This document shows, piece by piece, positions 5,191 to 6,786 of a stretch of 6,786 nucleotides of DNA. The stretch spans positions 1-6,786 of the forward strand of contig CAMHJE010000133.1 in assembly GCA_946185305.1 (NCBI GenBank), given 5' to 3'. Both the position numbers and the translations under genes were made by a program. Each line of letters opens with the position of its first letter. Positions within the stretch are counted from its first letter, which is position 1. Source of the stretch: UBA3792 sp946185305. GTDB taxonomy: Bacteria; Bacillota; Clostridia; Christensenellales; CAG-138. Under the pieces are notes generated by a model. It saw only the letters and a list, made by a program, of their open reading frames with translations, made no database searches and was not told where the DNA came from.

Positions 5191-6573
5191 ATGAAGAAGA
5201 TTCTTGCACTCGTTCTCGCGGTTGTCATGGTGATGGCCATGATCGCCTGCGGCGGTTCCACCGCACCGGCAAACACCGCGTCCGACACCAAGACCGAAAC
5301 CAAAACCGAGACCAAGACCGATGCAGCTGCGGCTCCCGCTGCGGAAGCGAAGTCCTATCAGCTCACCGGCGTTTATGAAGAGGAAGGCGCCAATGCGGGC
5401 ATGCTGAATGCATGGTTCCTGCTTAACCTCAATGCGGACGGCACCGCTGTTGCAGACCGCTATCAGTATGCGCAGTTCAACGATGCGCCTGCGGCGGAGA
5501 ACCCCACTTATCAAGCGTCCTACATGAGCGGCACCTGGAAGGAAGTTGAGAAGGACGGCGTCGCTTGCCTCCAGATCAAGCTCGCTCATATCGACGATGC
5601 AGGCAACTCCTCCAACGATCAGACTGCGTATGCGTATGACATCGCCGGCGAATACAGCTTCGACCTCACGTTCCCGGTCGTTCCCGGTATGAGCTACACC
5701 CGTATCGCGCCGATGTCCGGCACCGAGGAAAAGGTGTTTGCAGATGCGGATGCTTTCATCCAGGCCAAGAAGCTTGACTTCGTTGCGCCGGAGCATGTAG
5801 TTGCTTTCGAAGGCGACAACGCTACTCTGTATGTGCAGGCCGACGGCAAAGCTTTGATGTATGTCGGCAAGGATAAGGTTGCAGACGGCAAGTGGACCAA
5901 CGACGGCGCTCTGGCCATCGAAATCGGCGGCAACCCGGTCGAAGTAGCTGTGGACGGCAATGCGGCTTCCTTCACGTACAGCATGGATCGCGGCGACGGC
6001 AACATGGTTGATTTCAACCTTGCCTGCGCGGACATTTCCGCTCTCGGTTCTGTCGAAGCGCCCGAAGCGGCTGCACCGGCAGAAGACGCTCCGTATGCGG
6101 CTAAGGTTGACCTCGGCGGTCAGTCCTTCGATGCGACCCTCGTGCTCAACGAGGACGGCACTGCGGCCTTCACCGCGGCTGTGACCATGAACGTCAAGTA
6201 CACCAAGGTCGGCAAGGCAGTCGTTCTTGAGCAGGACGGCGAACTGGAAGGCTATGCCGCACAGATTTTCCCGGCAGTTCCGCATGCATGGCTGCTGAAC
6301 GACGAAACTAAGGAAATGACCGCTCTGAAGGGCGCATACCTTGTGAACGGCGCTCTGGCGTTCTACCTCACCGACGATACCGCTATGACTGCGGAATACG
6401 TCGAGTACAACTTCGGCAAGGACGGCTTCACCTACGTTCTGTCCGAGGATGGCAAGACCCTGACCGTGACCGCTCCCGATGCGGAAGCTCTCGGTGCGTT
6501 CGCACAGGTTTGGGACGCGATGGGCGGCGAGACCTGGAATCTCGACGGCACGACCGCGACCAAGGCTGAGTAA
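5191..6573 (+). CDS. Putative surface lipoprotein with repeated beta-rich modules
   Basis: A 460-residue protein, last gene of the operon. A basic MKK start and hydrophobic core lead to a lipobox-like MIAC with cysteine 20 followed by two glycines, predicting lipidation and outer-face anchoring. Then comes a flexible Thr/Lys/Glu/Ala linker (about 24-54) with a perfect threefold protein repeat. The remainder is acidic and looks beta-rich. The turn motif 'DG' between hydrophobic strands recurs at D83-G84, D218-G219, D322-G323 and D420-G421, as in LNLNADGTAV, ATLYVQADGKAL, ATLVLNEDGTAAF and YVLSEDGKTLTV, suggesting several related beta-barrel or lipocalin-like modules. The first module resembles the small lipoprotein at 1208-1846. 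No catalytic motif and no solute-binding-protein fold are evident. A binding or scaffolding role beside the GH3 enzyme is plausible but not shown. It starts 20 nt after the four-helix protein gene and is followed by a strong terminator. Confidence 0.88.
   Translation: MKKILALVLAVVMVMAMIACGGSTAPANTASDTKTETKTETKTDAAAAPAAEAKSYQLTGVYEEEGANAGMLNAWFLLNLNADGTAVADRYQYAQFNDAPAAENPTYQASYMSGTWKEVEKDGVACLQIKLAHIDDAGNSSNDQTAYAYDIAGEYSFDLTFPVVPGMSYTRIAPMSGTEEKVFADADAFIQAKKLDFVAPEHVVAFEGDNATLYVQADGKALMYVGKDKVADGKWTNDGALAIEIGGNPVEVAVDGNAASFTYSMDRGDGNMVDFNLACADISALGSVEAPEAAAPAEDAPYAAKVDLGGQSFDATLVLNEDGTAAFTAAVTMNVKYTKVGKAVVLEQDGELEGYAAQIFPAVPHAWLLNDETKEMTALKGAYLVNGALAFYLTDDTAMTAEYVEYNFGKDGFTYVLSEDGKTLTVTAPDAEALGAFAQVWDAMGGETWNLDGTTATKAE
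5287..5322 (+). repeat. Threefold 12-bp tandem repeat in the lipoprotein linker
   Basis: Three 12-bp units encode TKTE, TKTE and TKTD directly after the lipid-anchored N-terminus. The units differ only at third codon positions (AAG/AAA, GAA/GAG/GAT). They form a charged, flexible spacer holding the folded part away from the membrane. Short in-frame repeats of this kind can vary in copy number between strains. Confidence 0.8.
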
Positions 6574-6586
6574 TCAGCTTACAATC

Positions 6587-6617
6587 AAGTTCCCTGCTTT
6601 TCGGCAGGGAACTTTTT
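6587..6617 (+). terminator. Intrinsic terminator of the operon
   Basis: An 11-bp perfect stem, AAGTTCCCTGC (6587-6597) and GCAGGGAACTT (6604-6614), with a 6-nt loop, runs into a five-T tract (6613-6617). It lies 13 nt after the stop codon of the large lipoprotein gene and separates the operon from the promoter of the gene at 6740. Confidence 0.93.
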
Positions 6618-6634
6618 ATGTAACGGAATTGTAA

Positions 6635-6666
6635 GGTTATGCTGTGATAGGGTCAACTTATGCGGT
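6635..6666 (+). promoter_or_regulatory. Second putative LytTR regulator binding site
   Basis: Direct repeats GGTTATGCTGT (6635-6645) and ACTTATGCGGT (6656-6666), again 21 bp apart and ending 5 bp before a -35 box. The copies match those at 1094-1125 but in swapped order: the GG-type copy is promoter-distal here and promoter-proximal there. A 16-bp stretch, TGTAAGGTTAYGCTGT, is shared between 6630-6645 and 1110-1125 with one difference. This marks the gene at 6740 as a likely co-regulated target. Confidence 0.75.
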
Positions 6667-6671
6667 TTGCG

Positions 6672-6700
6672 TTGGAATACCATGCAGAACCGTGTAAAAT
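6672..6700 (+). promoter_or_regulatory. Promoter of the gene beginning at 6740, LytTR-activated type
   Basis: TTGGAA (6672-6677) and TAAAAT (6695-6700) are separated by 17 bp, at exactly the same offset from the paired repeats as in the first operon promoter. The predicted transcript begins near 6707 and gives a leader of about 33 nt. Confidence 0.7.
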
Positions 6701-6739
6701 GCAAAATAGAAAAACATCGAGAGGGAGGATAGTATTTCG

Positions 6740-6786
6740 ATGAAGAAAAAGAAAGGTACAATTTGGGTCGTTCTGACGGCGATCAT
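6740..6786 (+). CDS. Start of a further membrane or exported protein (truncated by window edge)
   Basis: The ATG at 6740 begins MKKKKGTIWVVLTAI and the frame is open to the window end after 15 complete codons. A GGAGG site (6724-6728) lies 11 nt upstream, and a promoter with a paired-repeat element precedes it. The basic start followed by hydrophobic residues suggests a signal peptide or first membrane helix. Too little is visible to name the product. Its promoter suggests joint control with the GH3 operon. Confidence 0.7.
   Translation, partial: MKKKKGTIWVVLTAI

Noticed and set aside
4990..6285. A 431-codon open frame on the minus strand opposite the large lipoprotein gene
   Set aside because: Same codon-bias shadow. 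The sense strand has a ribosome binding site, a lipoprotein signal and a terminator in the right place; the antisense frame has no such signals that I can see.

Overview
The window looks like a piece of a Gram-positive, clostridial chromosome (Clostridia/Oscillospirales-like, possibly a gut lineage). This is inferred from AGGAGG-type ribosome binding sites, lipoprotein signal peptides, an Agr/LytTR-style two-component pair, and a membrane-anchored, domain-permuted family 3 glycoside hydrolase of a kind familiar from rumen and gut Firmicutes. No rRNA, tRNA, CRISPR array or mobile element is visible. The regulator/kinase end (about 1-1200) reads more AT-rich than the operon that follows, which uses mostly G/C-ending codons.

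Layout. On the minus strand lie the membrane part of a sensor kinase-like protein (1-324, cut by the window edge) and, upstream of it and overlapping by 8 nt, a LytTR-type response regulator (317-1030) behind a perfect-consensus promoter. On the plus strand, diverging from it, is a tightly packed four-gene operon: a small lipoprotein (1208-1846), an N- and C-terminally membrane-anchored GH3 beta-glucosidase-like enzyme with inverted domain order (1873-4746), a 140-residue four-helix membrane protein (4748-5170) and a larger lipoprotein of repeated beta-rich modules (5191-6573). A strong intrinsic terminator (6587-6617) closes it. A further plus-strand gene begins at 6740 and runs off the window.

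Main discovery. Both plus-strand intergenic regions carry the same control element: two 11-bp direct repeats (consensus RSTTAYGCKGT) set exactly 21 bp apart, followed 5 bp later by a -35 box, a 17-bp spacer and a -10 box, with identical geometry in both places. Paired direct repeats two helical turns apart next to -35 are the usual target of LytTR response regulators, and a LytTR regulator is encoded divergently beside one of them. The simplest reading is a local regulon: the kinase senses a surface or extracellular signal and the regulator switches on the GH3/lipoprotein operon and the gene starting at 6740.

How the parts may work together (inference): all four operon products are predicted to be membrane-bound or outward-facing, so they could form a surface assembly in which the GH3 enzyme acts on a glycan or glycoside while the lipoproteins and four-helix protein bind, tether or scaffold. 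The substrate, the signal and any physical complex cannot be read from the sequence.
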